NCBI RefSeq assembly: GCF_019396345.1
Contig: NZ_JAHKRM010000037.1
Location: 1-64,000 of the forward strand
Direction: 5' to 3'
DNA: 64,000 bases
DNA from: Nonomuraea guangzhouensis
Lineage (GTDB): Bacteria > Actinomycetota > Actinomycetes > Streptosporangiales > Streptosporangiaceae
In this document: one piece after another, positions 14,701 through 22,917 of the stretch
Position numbering within the stretch: position 1 is the first letter of the stretch
How the letters are laid out: every line of letters begins with the position of its first letter
Program-made: the position numbers and the translations under genes
The notes under the pieces: generated by a model
Told to the model about the DNA's origin: nothing
The model's database searches: none
What the model saw: only the letters and a program-made list of their open reading frames with translations

Positions 14701-17627
14701 GCCTGGATGTCGGCCGTGACCACGCCCGCCGGGCGCTGGGTGGCCAGGATCAGGTGGATGCCGAGCGAACGGCCCCTGCGGGCGATGTCGACCAGGCCGT
14801 TGACGAAGTCGGGCAGCTCGGCCACCAGGGCGGCGAACTCGTCGATGATCAACACGAGTCTGGGCAGCGGCTCGCCGGTGTAGTCGTCGATGTCCTTGGC
14901 GCCGGCCGCGAGCAGCAGGCGTTCGCGGCGCCGGATCTCGGCGGCCAGGGAGTCGAGGGCCCGCTGCGTCAGGTGGCCGTCCAGGTCGCTGACCATGCCG
15001 ACCGTGTGCGGCAGGCGTACGCACTCCTTGAACGCGGCACCGCCCTTGTAGTCGACCAGCACGAACGTGAGCTGATCCGGCCGGTTGGCCACCGCGAGCG
15101 AGCAGATGAGCGTCTGCAGCAGCTCCGACTTGCCCGCGCCCGTGGTGCCGGCGATCAGGCCGTGCGGACCGTCCACTCTCAGGTCGACGGAGAACGGGCC
15201 GTCGGGGCCGATGCCGATGACCGCCTTCGTCGAGCCGTGGCCGTGCCAGCGGATGGCGAGGTCGTGGCCGGACGGGGCGGGCATGCCCAGCAGGTCGAGC
15301 AGGCGGGTCGCCTCGGGGAGGTGACCGGCCGGGTCGTCTCTGCTCACGTCGCGGATCGGGGCGAGCGCCCTGGCCACGCGGTCGCACCACGACGGTGACA
15401 CCAGGTCGGCCAGGACCGGGCCGATGACCTCCAGGCCGCCGCCGAGCAGGCGTACCTGACCGTCCGCGGCGCACGCGGCGACGGTGGCGCACTCCTCGGG
15501 GAGCAGACTCTGGTCCTCGTCGAGGGCGAGGGTGAAGACACCCGAACGCGGGCCCTGGCGCAGGATCTGCGGCATGCCGGGCAGGCCGCGCAGGACCTGG
15601 GCGCCGTCGAGCACGACGAGCACGTCATAGGGGCGTACGTCGTAGGAGGTCAGAGCCGGTGTCTCCGGGCCGCCCAGGTCGTCCCAGCCGGTGGGGATCT
15701 TGCCGAGCTCGGGAATGGCGGTGTTCTGGCGTTCGTCGATGAGGGCGGCCAGTTCGGCGACGCGGTGGGCGGCGGACTCCGGATCGGTGCCGACCAGGGT
15801 CACGCAGTCCTCGCCGCCGCGTGGGGCGCAGTGCGGCAGCCAGCGGACCCAGCCCCAGCGGCGCTCGCCGTCGGCGTGCGCGGACAGGACTACGACGGCC
15901 AGGTCGCGCGGGCTGTGGAGCGTCGCCGCCTGGCCGATCAGCCAGCCGGTCAGACCGGTCGCGGTGTCGCGCGGGCCGGTGACTCCCGCCACGCCGAGCC
16001 TGCGCATGGCCAGGGCCACCGGTACGGACCGGCAGATCGGCGGGGAGATCGCACCGCCCCTCTCCTCGGAGAGCTCCAGGTTGGCCGGGAGGTCGGCCAG
16101 CCCGACCCTGAGCCGCAGCGCGTCGGGATCGTGGATGCGCCGCTCCCACAGCCGCCTGCGTGGACCGGTGGCGGTGAGCAGCACCTGCGCCGGGTCGGGC
16201 GCGTCGGATCGGCGGATCAGCTCGTCCTCGGCCCTGGCCTGCTCGACCGCCAGTTCGTACGCCTCCAGGCGTTCCTTGTGCTGCTTGGCGGCCTTTCTGT
16301 GCTGTTTCTTGCCGTGGCGGCGGTCGCTCCACCACTGGCCGATCATGATGAGGGGGCTCATCAGGGCGATGAGCAGGTAGTACGGCTGTCGTAGGACGAA
16401 GGCCAGCGTGACGCCCATCACCGCGGGCAGAAGCGCGGCCAGCAGCTGCAGGCGCATCCCCTCGGTGCGGCTGGGCTCCTGGGGGCGTTCGAAGGTGCGC
16501 TCGGGCTCGGGCCTGCGTAGCCGTGGCGGGCGGTTGTAGGCGACGCCGCCCTCCGGGAGGGGCGCCAGGTGCGCGTCCTGCGGCTCGATCGCGGTCAGGG
16601 TGAACACCGAGGAGCCGCAGGTCAGCAGCGTGTGCTCGGGCCAGTCGACGGGTTCGGTGAGCGGTTGGGCGGCCAGCGTCGGCGGCTCGTAGTGGACGGG
16701 CATCAGCTCCGCCGCCTCGCGTTCGGCGACTCGGGCGGTGAGCTCGGCGACCTCGTCGGCCCACCGGCCCTTGAGCTTGAGCTGCGCCCGCTGGGGCACC
16801 CGGTGGCGGACCGGCTCGACCGTGATCGCGTCTGGGGTCACGCGCAATGTGGCGGCCTCGGGGGCGAGGGACGGGTCGGCGACGGTCAGCGCGCACATCG
16901 GGTCGGACCCGATGACGTGCACGCCCAGGCCCAGACGGTGAACGGCGCCCGCGGCCGGGCCGCCGACCACCCGCACCTCGGCCACGCCGCCGGGCTCCTG
17001 GATGATCGTGGAGCGGGCGAGGTGAGGGTCGAGAGTGACCTTGTCGCCGTCGCGCAGCACAGCCCCCGCCAGGGCGCGCGGGTCGAGCGGCCGGCCGTTG
17101 CGCCAGATCACGGCACCGTGCCAGCCAGGCCCGTCAGCCCGGCCCCGGTCGAACCCCTCAGTCCGGCGCCGGGCAGGCCCGTCAGTCGGGCCTCGGTCGG
17201 ATCCCTCAGCCCAGCTCCGGGCAGACCCCTCAACCGGGCCCCGGTCGGACCCCTCGGTCCGGCGCCGGGCAGGTCCGTTCGCCCCTCCCTGGCCGGGCCC
17301 CTCAGCCCAGCTCCGGTCGGATCCCTCGGTCCGGTCCCGGATGGGTGCCCCGAGGGGGTTGCGTGGGTCACCGAGGACGTCCTTCGGCTCAGGGGTGGGG
17401 GCGCCAGGCGATCCGCCGGCGCGGGTGGGCCGCCTCGATGGGCGGCCGCCGGGGTCGGTCACCGACATGCCGTAGGGAGCTCGGGCTCTGGGAAGGCGGA
17501 CGACCTCGGCCAGCGGTGCCTGGCCGCTCAGTGCCTCGCTCACCCTTGCCACCGTGGCGCCGTTGTCGCCCTCGATCACAACGTCACGATCGCCTTGCTC
17601 GCCGAGCACGGTGAGCATGATCCGCAT
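11787..17627 (-). CDS. eccC: Type VII secretion ATPase EccC (EccCa-EccCb fusion with FHA)
   Basis: This 1946-residue protein has an N-terminal ubiquitin-like/linker part, a low-complexity insert (about 95-175), an FHA-like segment (about 205-270), two transmembrane helices (about 390-432), then three FtsK/SpoIIIE-type modules. The first has a canonical P-loop GTTGAGKS (about 825) and Walker B LVLIIDEF (about 927). The second and third are GAARSGRS (about 1274) and GPARSGRS (about 1776), with Lys replaced by Arg. Module 1 is the power module of ESX export; degenerate modules bind substrate signals. Usual fused EccC is about 1300-1500 residues; the excess is three repeat inserts. Start supported by AAGGAGA. 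Confidence 0.93.
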   Translation of the reverse strand: MRIMLTVLGEQGDRDVVIEGDNGATVARVSEALSGQAPLAEVVRLPRARAPYGMSVTDPGGRPSRRPTRAGGSPGAPTPEPKDVLGDPRNPLGAPIRDRTEGSDRSWAEGPGQGGANGPARRRTEGSDRGPVEGSARSWAEGSDRGPTDGPARRRTEGFDRGRADGPGWHGAVIWRNGRPLDPRALAGAVLRDGDKVTLDPHLARSTIIQEPGGVAEVRVVGGPAAGAVHRLGLGVHVIGSDPMCALTVADPSLAPEAATLRVTPDAITVEPVRHRVPQRAQLKLKGRWADEVAELTARVAEREAAELMPVHYEPPTLAAQPLTEPVDWPEHTLLTCGSSVFTLTAIEPQDAHLAPLPEGGVAYNRPPRLRRPEPERTFERPQEPSRTEGMRLQLLAALLPAVMGVTLAFVLRQPYYLLIALMSPLIMIGQWWSDRRHGKKQHRKAAKQHKERLEAYELAVEQARAEDELIRRSDAPDPAQVLLTATGPRRRLWERRIHDPDALRLRVGLADLPANLELSEERGGAISPPICRSVPVALAMRRLGVAGVTGPRDTATGLTGWLIGQAATLHSPRDLAVVVLSAHADGERRWGWVRWLPHCAPRGGEDCVTLVGTDPESAAHRVAELAALIDERQNTAIPELGKIPTGWDDLGGPETPALTSYDVRPYDVLVVLDGAQVLRGLPGMPQILRQGPRSGVFTLALDEDQSLLPEECATVAACAADGQVRLLGGGLEVIGPVLADLVSPSWCDRVARALAPIRDVSRDDPAGHLPEATRLLDLLGMPAPSGHDLAIRWHGHGSTKAVIGIGPDGPFSVDLRVDGPHGLIAGTTGAGKSELLQTLICSLAVANRPDQLTFVLVDYKGGAAFKECVRLPHTVGMVSDLDGHLTQRALDSLAAEIRRRERLLLAAGAKDIDDYTGEPLPRLVLIIDEFAALVAELPDFVNGLVDIARRGRSLGIHLILATQRPAGVVTADIQANTSLRIALRVTEPAESSDVIDLPDAAHISKSTPGRCYVKSGVGAAVAVQTARVGGRSPIASTSLRADRSGTIGPVGTGGPLSTGSLGGPGGLAGPGGLVGAGGLVDQDGLVGPGGLAGPGGLAGPGGIASPGGMAGAGGQLRVIDVEWRSLGRALPPLPEPPEGSTITDLTILADALIEAARLTGVPEQPSPWLEPLPSTVTLDEIIPSLAAGTLSLAAGALSSSGTSSRSAASTTSQTSTPFTGSGRGTGPETDTGAGTFAEVRPLAFGIIDRPWAQDRRPLALDLAQGGHLLIAGAARSGRSTALRTIAGAIAAQASPADVHLHAIDCGSGALLPLVAMPHCGAVVTRDQIDRVERLLARLRAEVGRRQQLLAEAGHASLAEYRQAGHRLPWLVLMVDRWEGYVAAFEGYDYGRLTESLLQLLREGPAVGLRAVVTGDRSCLLGQISTVFDDRLLLRLADPADYGLAGMPMKGLPTSMPSGRALSMGEHGIVESQIALLTRDPSGPAQVAALQSLARAAAPLRSIPTYASIASSKGPTHLSTTEPETNLRAGVPDSTSSDTSGGASRGDVPAGTSVGDGTSGSAVTSGDGVPGNVSLSTPGGRSGGDVPGDTPSSVSAGVGASDASILDSMSGNATGGDAPDSTGTSVSAGASGDVSGSTAGRTSSGTSGDDARGRTSGGTPGDGISGSAAGGDSPGGTSGDNVPDGTSGNAGASGGIARAGRSARVGRGAWLWEGEPPLRVDALPMRITAGQAMDLEPNFARPSPLWALVGAGGDALAPMGLDLLAHGPGAVVAGPARSGRSSVLVTAARSLISYGTPVVAIAPRRSPLRTLDGVLATLDGDGAGLQELLADRDRYVVIVDDAELINPDSPLGTALEEVLRSGRDGDHGLIIAGATGDLATAYRGFVAETRKSRTGVLLSVQSPADGDLFTVRLPRGSVGGPPGRGLLVTMGNTTPIQAAISDPGPP
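14285..14460 (-). repeat. 18-bp repeats encoding collagen-like GLAGPG hexapeptides inside eccC
   Basis: About eight 18-base units encode GLAGPG/GLVGAG-type hexapeptides between the first and second ATPase modules of EccC (about residues 1056-1114). Glycine recurs every third residue in most of the tract, which is collagen-like in composition. Confidence 0.8.
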
Positions 17628-18104
17628 GTGCCGTCTCCTTGATCAGGCCTCGGCGCAAAGGTAGCGCCCGAAGAAAGGGTAGGTCCCGCGGTTGGCGGCA
17701 ATGGCATGAAAGGGCCGGGTTGTGGATAACCGGCGACGGTAATTATGGCCTGTGGAAAGTCGACGATTTGGTTGTCCATTTAGGGGTGGCGGGCTAACGC
17801 ATGTTAATGGAGGGAATGGTGTGAAAAGAGAGGCGCAGATGTCTACCCCTTACGCCAGCAGGGACGATGCAAGGTCCGAGCCTGGGAGGGCTCGAAAATC
17901 GCCCCACTCCATCCCGCCATCGCCGCGCATATCCCGAAAAAACCACCCCCGTCAACTTGGTAGAAACAATAGGCATTGATTATTTCTTGTTGACACCGCG
18001 CCACCTGCGAAACGAGCATGGTTCCTCGCATTCCAGCCCCGCTCCCACAAGCGGGTGCACATAATGGCGTGAATTCGACAATTCACAATGGGAGCCCCCC
18101 ACCC
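17628..18104. promoter_or_regulatory. Divergent intergenic region between eccC and the Tad operon
   Basis: This 477-base gap separates two divergent operons and is AT-richer than the flanks. It contains TTGACA at 17990-17995 without a convincing -10, and a single perfect TTATCCACA word on the minus strand (17721-17729) inside a near-palindrome CCGGGTTGTGGATAACCGG. AAGGAGA before eccC and GGGAG before the Tad gene are the ribosome sites. Short frames here lack ribosome sites and codon bias, so I call no gene. Confidence 0.45.
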
Positions 18105-18770
18105 ATGAGGACCAGTGAAAAGCCTGCCGTCAACACGGCGGGGTTGTCCGGCCCTGCCTCGCGCAAGCTCCCCGTGCCGCCCCGCGAACGCAAGCCCGCC
18201 CTGGCCGCTCTCGCCGTACTCCTGATCCTCGGCGGAGCGCTCGCCACGACGCTGCTCGTGCTGCGCAGCGGCGACCGGATCTCCGCGATCCGGGTCACCC
18301 AGCAGATCGGCGCTGGGCAGCAGTTCACCATCGAGGCGCTCGAAGAGGTGCAGATCGCCAATACCGGTCTCGACTTCGTCTCCTGGTCACAGAGGGGCGA
18401 GGTGACGAAGAGCTTCGCGGCCGTCACGATCGTGCCCGGCACCCTGCTGACCCACAACATGGGCGTCAAGGCCAGCAGCGAGCTGGTGCCCGGGAAGGCC
18501 AAGGTGGGCCTGGCCCTGAAACCTGGGCAGTTCCCGTCCGGCATCATCGCAAGCCATCGGGTCCAGGTGGTGTACGTCCCAGCCCGTACCGAACAGGCGG
18601 AAAGCCGCGTACTCGCACAGAGCGCGCTCGTCCAGAGCGTCAGTGACAGCGGCAGAACCGGCGGATCAGTCCTGCTCACCGTGATCGTCGACGCCGCGGC
18701 GGCGAAGACCATAGTCCAATACGCCTCCAGCGGTGAGATCGCCGTGGCCGACCTGCCCGGAGTAAGTTGA
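18105..18770 (+). CDS. SAF-domain protein, CpaB/RcpC-like (Tad pilus)
   Basis: The 221-residue product has a Pro/Arg-rich cytosolic N-terminus, one transmembrane helix (about residues 30-52) and a C-terminal SAF/CpaB-type domain (about 60-130; VTQQIGAGQQFTIEALEEVQ). CpaB/RcpC proteins assist Flp pilus assembly in the envelope. The ATG at 18105 follows GGGAG by ten bases; the frame extends upstream to 18018 without a better site. It is the first gene of the Tad operon and ends one base before the next GTG. Confidence 0.8.
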   Translation: MRTSEKPAVNTAGLSGPASRKLPVPPRERKPALAALAVLLILGGALATTLLVLRSGDRISAIRVTQQIGAGQQFTIEALEEVQIANTGLDFVSWSQRGEVTKSFAAVTIVPGTLLTHNMGVKASSELVPGKAKVGLALKPGQFPSGIIASHRVQVVYVPARTEQAESRVLAQSALVQSVSDSGRTGGSVLLTVIVDAAAAKTIVQYASSGEIAVADLPGVS

Positions 18771-18771
18771 C

Positions 18772-19488
18772 GTGGCGCTGATCGTACTGGCCGCCGACAA
18801 GGGCGCGCCGGGCGTGACTACCGCCGCGACGGCACTCGCGGCGGTCTGGCCGCGCCCCGTACTCCTCGCCGAGTGCGACCCCGCGGGCGGTGACGTCGCC
18901 TACCGGCTGCCCGCGGCCGACGGCGGCGTGCTCAACCCGGGCAAGGGCCTGCTCACGCTGGCCGCGACCGCCCGGCGCGGCCTGGAGCCCGCGCAGATCC
19001 ACCAGCACACCCAGAAGATCGTCGGCGGTCTCGACGTGCTGGTCGGCCTCACCCACGGCGAGCAGGCGTCCGGGCTCACCTGGCTGTGGGGGCCGCTGGG
19101 CAGGGCGCTCGCCGCGATCCCCAACGCCGACGTGATCGCCGACTGCGGCCGCCTGGGCGCCCACCCGCAGCTGGGAGACCTGATGGCGCAGGCCGAGCAG
19201 GTGGTGCTGCTCACCAGGGCCACCCTCGACCACGTCGCCCACCTGCGCGAACGCCTGTCCATCACTAAGGCCCACGGTGTCGCCGTGATCGCCGACCCAC
19301 GCAACTACCGCTCCTCGATCGACGACGTACGCAGGATCGTCGGCCCGAGCGTCAAGTTCGTCCACGGCCTCGCGCACGATCCCAAGGGCGCCGAGCTGCT
19401 GCGCGGCCAGTGGGGCGGGCGTCTCGACCGGTGCCTGCTCATCCGCACGGCGCGCGACCTCGCGGGCCGACTGGTGAGTCACCTATGA
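18772..19488 (+). CDS. CpaE/TadZ-like MinD/ParA-type ATPase
   Basis: The 238 residues open with a deviant Walker A, KGAPGVTT (residues 10-17), then AECDPAGGDVAYRLP, typical of the MinD/ParA superfamily, followed by a Walker B-like hydrophobic run ADVIADCGR. TadZ/CpaE proteins position the pilus machinery at a pole or focus. GTG starts one base after the previous stop, and its TGA overlaps the ATG of the following small frame. It lacks an N-terminal receiver domain, so it is a short TadZ type. Confidence 0.85.
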   Translation: MALIVLAADKGAPGVTTAATALAAVWPRPVLLAECDPAGGDVAYRLPAADGGVLNPGKGLLTLAATARRGLEPAQIHQHTQKIVGGLDVLVGLTHGEQASGLTWLWGPLGRALAAIPNADVIADCGRLGAHPQLGDLMAQAEQVVLLTRATLDHVAHLRERLSITKAHGVAVIADPRNYRSSIDDVRRIVGPSVKFVHGLAHDPKGAELLRGQWGGRLDRCLLIRTARDLAGRLVSHL

Positions 19489-19544
19489 GCGGGTCGCCTA
19501 TGAGCGGGTCGCCTATGAGCGGGTCACCCATGAGTGAGTCACCT
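19485..19544 (+). repeat. 15-bp tandem repeats (x4) with in-frame ATG in each unit
   Basis: Four units of ATGAGCGGGTCGCCT type (the last two with substitutions) follow the stop of the CpaE-like gene directly. They encode MSGSP units and supply four successive ATG codons in one frame. Confidence 0.85.
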
Positions 19545-19652
19545 ATGACCCCAACGACACCTACGCATTTCGGTATGGCATTCAACCTCGCGAGGCCACC
19601 GGCACGTACAACCCCCCGGACCCGCCTCCTCGCGAGAGTGAGCAGCCAGTGA
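19485..19652 (+). CDS. Small coupled repeat peptide (55 aa) between TadZ-like and TadA genes
   Basis: The frame begins at an ATG overlapping the upstream TGA (ATGA) and ends at a TGA overlapping the downstream GTG (GTGA), so it is coupled at both ends as the other genes of this operon are. The peptide starts with MSGSP three times and MSESP, then a Thr/Pro stretch and an Arg/Ala/Pro-rich tail without membrane segment or known motif. Each 15-base repeat carries its own in-frame ATG. It may be a translated spacer that couples TadZ to TadA translation rather than a functional protein; expression is unproven. Confidence 0.5.
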   Translation: MSGSPMSGSPMSGSPMSESPMTPTTPTHFGMAFNLARPPARTTPRTRLLARVSSQ

Positions 19653-20947
19653 TCGACCACTCCCTAGTCAAGCGCTTCCGCCAGGAGGTCGGCGACCGCC
19701 TGGCCCACCAGCGCCGGCTCGACCAGGTCAACGGTCTGGCGTCGATGACCGGCGAGGACGAGCGCCAGTTCGCCAGGGCGCTGATCTCCCAGGTCCTGGA
19801 AGAGCACGCGCGCAGCGAGATCGGTCTGGGCCGCACTCCTCCCACCGTCGAGGAGGAGGAGGCGCTCGCGGCCGGGATCCACGCGGCGCTGTTCGGTGTG
19901 GGCCGCCTCCAGCCGCTGCTCGACGACCCCGAGGTCGAGAACATCGACATCAACGGCTGCGACCGCGTCTTCGTCAGCTACGCCGACGGTCAGGAGCTCA
20001 TGCGGGAGCCGGTCGCCGAGTCCGACGACGAGCTCATCGAGCTGATCCAGATACTGGCGGCCTACTCGGGCCTGTCGAGCAGGCCGTTCGACACCGCCAA
20101 CCCCCAGCTCGACCTGCGCCTGCCCGACGGGTCGCGGCTGAGCGCGGTCATGGACGTCACGCTCAGGCCGGCCGTCTCGATCCGCCGCTCCCGGCTCGGC
20201 AAGGTGTTCATGTCGGACCTCGTGGGCAACGGCACGTTGAGCCCGGAGGTGGGCAGGTTCCTCAGCGCGGTGGTCGGCGCCCGCAAGAACATCATGATCG
20301 CCGGGTCCACGAACGCCGGTAAGACCACCCTGCTCAGGGCCCTGGCCAACGAGATCCCGCCGTACGAGCGCCTGATCACGGTCGAACGCGCGCTGGAGCT
20401 CGGCCTCGACCAGTTCCCCGAGCTCCACCCCAACGTCGTCGCCTTCGAGCAGCGCCTGCCCAACTCCGAGGGCCAGGGCGAGATCACCATGGCCGAGCTG
20501 GTCAGGAGGTCGCTCCGGATGAACCCCAGCCGGGTGATCGTCGGTGAGGTGCTCGGCGACGAGATCGTCACCATGCTCAACGCGATGACCCAGGGCAACG
20601 ACGGCTCCTTGTCCACCATCCACGCCAACTCCAGCATGGAGGTGTTCAACCGCATCTCCACCTATGCTCTGCAAGCCGGCGAGCGGCTGCCGATCGACGC
20701 CACCCACATGCTCATCGCGGGTGCCATCGACTTCGTGGTCTTCGTGGAGAAGCGCAACGACTACAGCCGCGGCGGCACCCTGCGCCGCTACGTCTCCAGC
20801 ATCCGCGAGGTCAACGGCTGCGACGGCCGCGTCCTGTCGAGCGAGGTGTTCATCCCGGGCGCCGACGGCTCCGCCACGCCGCACGCCCCCGTCTCCTGCC
20901 TGGAAGAGCTCGCCGCCCACGGATACAACCCCGGAGGCTGGCTGTGA
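19649..20947 (+). CDS. tadA: Tad/Flp pilus secretion ATPase TadA (CpaF)
   Basis: The 432-residue protein is a type II/IV secretion ATPase: an N-terminal domain with VENIDINGCDRVFV, Walker A GSTNAGKTT (about residue 222), Walker B/His boxes SRVIVGEVLGDEIVTML and DGSLSTIHANS. TadA powers Flp pilus extension in the cytosol on the TadB/TadC platform. The GTG overlaps the stop of the small repeat frame and the TGA overlaps the TadB start. Length and motifs are those of an intact enzyme. Confidence 0.95.
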   Translation: MIDHSLVKRFRQEVGDRLAHQRRLDQVNGLASMTGEDERQFARALISQVLEEHARSEIGLGRTPPTVEEEEALAAGIHAALFGVGRLQPLLDDPEVENIDINGCDRVFVSYADGQELMREPVAESDDELIELIQILAAYSGLSSRPFDTANPQLDLRLPDGSRLSAVMDVTLRPAVSIRRSRLGKVFMSDLVGNGTLSPEVGRFLSAVVGARKNIMIAGSTNAGKTTLLRALANEIPPYERLITVERALELGLDQFPELHPNVVAFEQRLPNSEGQGEITMAELVRRSLRMNPSRVIVGEVLGDEIVTMLNAMTQGNDGSLSTIHANSSMEVFNRISTYALQAGERLPIDATHMLIAGAIDFVVFVEKRNDYSRGGTLRRYVSSIREVNGCDGRVLSSEVFIPGADGSATPHAPVSCLEELAAHGYNPGGWL

Positions 20948-21786
20948 TCAACCTCGATCCGCTCGCCCTGCTCGCCGGCGCCCTCGTCGGCGGCGGGCTG
21001 TTCCTGTTCTTCCTCTCCCTGTACGGCATGCGCGTCCGCCCTGCCCGGCCCAAGCGCGAACTCGTCAAGACGCTCACCACCCGCACCGCGATCGCCGCGG
21101 TGTCCGCGACCCTGGTGCTGGTCGTGACCGGCTGGCCGGTCATGGCGGTGGGCACGGTGCTGCTGGTGTTCGCGTGGCGCGGCCTGTCCGGCGGCGCCGC
21201 CGAGGAACGAGCCGCGATGCGCCGCCTCGAAGGGCTGGCCGCCTGGACGGAGTCGCTGCGCGACACGATCGCCGGCGCGGCCGGGCTGGAGCAGGCCATC
21301 CCGTCGTCGATCAGGGCCGCCGCGCCCACGCTCAAACCGCACCTGCGCGCGCTGGTCGACCGCCTGCGCACCCGCATGGCGCTGCCGGAGGCGCTCGCGT
21401 TCTTCGCCGACGAGCTCGACGACCCCTCGGCCGACCTGGTGGTGGCCGCGCTGATACTCAACTCCAAGCTGCGCGGCCCCGGGCTGCGCGACGTGCTCGG
21501 GGCGCTGGCCGTGTCCGCTCGCGAAGAGCTCGACATGCGCCGCCGCGTCGAGGCCGAACGCCGCTCGACCAGGCGCAGCGTCCAGATCGTGGTGGTCACC
21601 GCGCTGGTCTTCGCCGGGCTGCTCGTCGTCTTCAACCCCTCCTATGTCAGCGAATACCGCGGCGTGCTCGGTCAGGCCGTGCTGGTCGTCGTGGCGGCGC
21701 TGTTCGGGGCCGGGTTCGCCTGGATGCGACGCCTGGCCCGCTTCGACAAGCCCACCCGCCTGCTCGCAGGAGGCAGCCATGGTTGA
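20944..21786 (+). CDS. tadB: Tad pilus inner-membrane platform protein TadB
   Basis: The 280-residue protein has hydrophobic segments near residues 8-25, 42-75, 215-232 and 243-262 around a cytosolic type II secretion F-type domain with AGAAGLEQAIPSS and LPEALAFFADELDDP. TadB and TadC form the platform contacted by TadA. It starts with a GTG overlapping the TadA stop and overlaps TadC by eight bases. Confidence 0.9.
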   Translation: MINLDPLALLAGALVGGGLFLFFLSLYGMRVRPARPKRELVKTLTTRTAIAAVSATLVLVVTGWPVMAVGTVLLVFAWRGLSGGAAEERAAMRRLEGLAAWTESLRDTIAGAAGLEQAIPSSIRAAAPTLKPHLRALVDRLRTRMALPEALAFFADELDDPSADLVVAALILNSKLRGPGLRDVLGALAVSAREELDMRRRVEAERRSTRRSVQIVVVTALVFAGLLVVFNPSYVSEYRGVLGQAVLVVVAALFGAGFAWMRRLARFDKPTRLLAGGSHG

Positions 21787-22699
21787 GGGCGTGCTGGCCG
21801 GCTCCGTGCTGGGCCTCGGCCTGTTCCTGCTGCTCCGGGCGCTGTTCCCGGCCCGCCCGGGCCTGGTGGCGCGGCTGCTGGCGATCGAGGCCGTCCGCGA
21901 GGACGCCGACGCGCCGCGCATCCAGCTCGTGCTGCCCGACGAGGAGGTCTCCGCCTTCCGCCGCGGCCTGGGCGTACGGCTGGCCCGCTTCTACCACGCG
22001 CGCGGCTGGGAGGTCCGGTCGGTCAAGGCCGACCTGGCGCTGGTCGGACGGTCGTTCGAGGGCTACCTGGCCACCAAGGCGCTGCTCGCGTCGGCCGGGC
22101 TGCTGGCCTTCCCGGTGCTGCTCGGCTGGCTGGCACTGATGGGCTGGGGCACGTCCCTGACCATCCCGTTCTGGTCCGCCCTGATCATGTCGCTGGTCTT
22201 CTTCTTCCTGCCCGACGCGCAGATACGGCGCGACGCGACGGCGAGGAGGCGCGACTTCAGGCACGTCGTCGGCGCCTTCCTCGACCTGGTCTCGATGAAC
22301 CTGGCGGGCGGGCGCGGCGTGCCCGAGGCGCTGATGATGGCGGTCTCGATCAGCGGCGACCAGCCCAACTGGGCGATGTCGCGCATCCGCGATGCGCTGA
22401 GCGGCGCCCGGATCGTCGGCATCACCCCGTGGCAGGCGCTCGGCCAGCTCGGCGAGGAGATCAACGTCGACGAGCTGCGCGACCTGTCCGCCGCGCTCGG
22501 CCTGGTCGCCGACGACGGCGCCAAGGTGCGCGCCTCCCTCACCGCGCGGGCCGCCACGCTGCGCCGGCGCGAGCTGGCCGAGATCGAAGGCCGCGCCGGT
22601 GAGCGCTCCCAGTCCATGCTCGTCGCCCAGCTCCTGCTCTGCGCGGGCTTCGTGATCTTTCTGAGTTTTCCCGCCGCTATGAAGATGTTGGGGTCCTGA
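21779..22699 (+). CDS. tadC: Tad pilus inner-membrane platform protein TadC
   Basis: I chose ATG 21779 because GGAGG precedes it by five bases; the frame is open upstream inside TadB. The 306 residues have membrane segments at about 5-20, 102-125, 130-150 and 280-300, with a T2SSF domain between (LVSMNLAGGRGVPEALMMA). It overlaps TadB by eight bases and its TGA overlaps the ATG of the pilin gene. Together with TadB it forms the assembly platform. Confidence 0.9.
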   Translation: MVEGVLAGSVLGLGLFLLLRALFPARPGLVARLLAIEAVREDADAPRIQLVLPDEEVSAFRRGLGVRLARFYHARGWEVRSVKADLALVGRSFEGYLATKALLASAGLLAFPVLLGWLALMGWGTSLTIPFWSALIMSLVFFFLPDAQIRRDATARRRDFRHVVGAFLDLVSMNLAGGRGVPEALMMAVSISGDQPNWAMSRIRDALSGARIVGITPWQALGQLGEEINVDELRDLSAALGLVADDGAKVRASLTARAATLRRRELAEIEGRAGERSQSMLVAQLLLCAGFVIFLSFPAAMKMLGS

Positions 22700-22917
22700 T
22701 GAACCATCCCTGGGTTACCTACCTGCAGGCCTATCTCGGCGTACGTATCCACCGCGCCCGCACCGCCCCCAGCCGGGGCGCCTCGGCGGTCGAGTGGGTG
22801 ATCATCACGGCGATCATCGCCGGGGTCGCCCTCGGGCTGGCCACCCTGATCAAGACGCTGGTCGAGCAGAAGCAGGGCGAGATCCAGACCAGCTTCGGGA
22901 CCGGCGGGCGCACGTGA
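22699..22917 (+). CDS. Flp-type prepilin (small pilin)
   Basis: The 72-residue protein carries a class III prepilin signal: SRG followed by ASAVEW, with Glu at +5 of the predicted cleavage after Gly, then a hydrophobic helix (WVIITAIIAGVALGLATL). This is the pattern cut by TadV-type prepilin peptidases, none of which lies in the window. Size and place after TadC fit the major pilin, although the 28-residue leader is long and Trp replaces the usual Tyr after Glu. Both ends overlap neighbours. Confidence 0.85.
   Translation: MNHPWVTYLQAYLGVRIHRARTAPSRGASAVEWVIITAIIAGVALGLATLIKTLVEQKQGEIQTSFGTGGRT

Noticed and set aside
17721..17729. DnaA box TTATCCACA as part of an origin
   Set aside because: It is a single copy in a divergent promoter region without further boxes, dnaA or dnaN.
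17752..17979. A 75-codon plus-strand frame in the eccC-Tad gap
   Set aside because: No ribosome site, polar composition without motif, and codon use unlike neighbouring genes.
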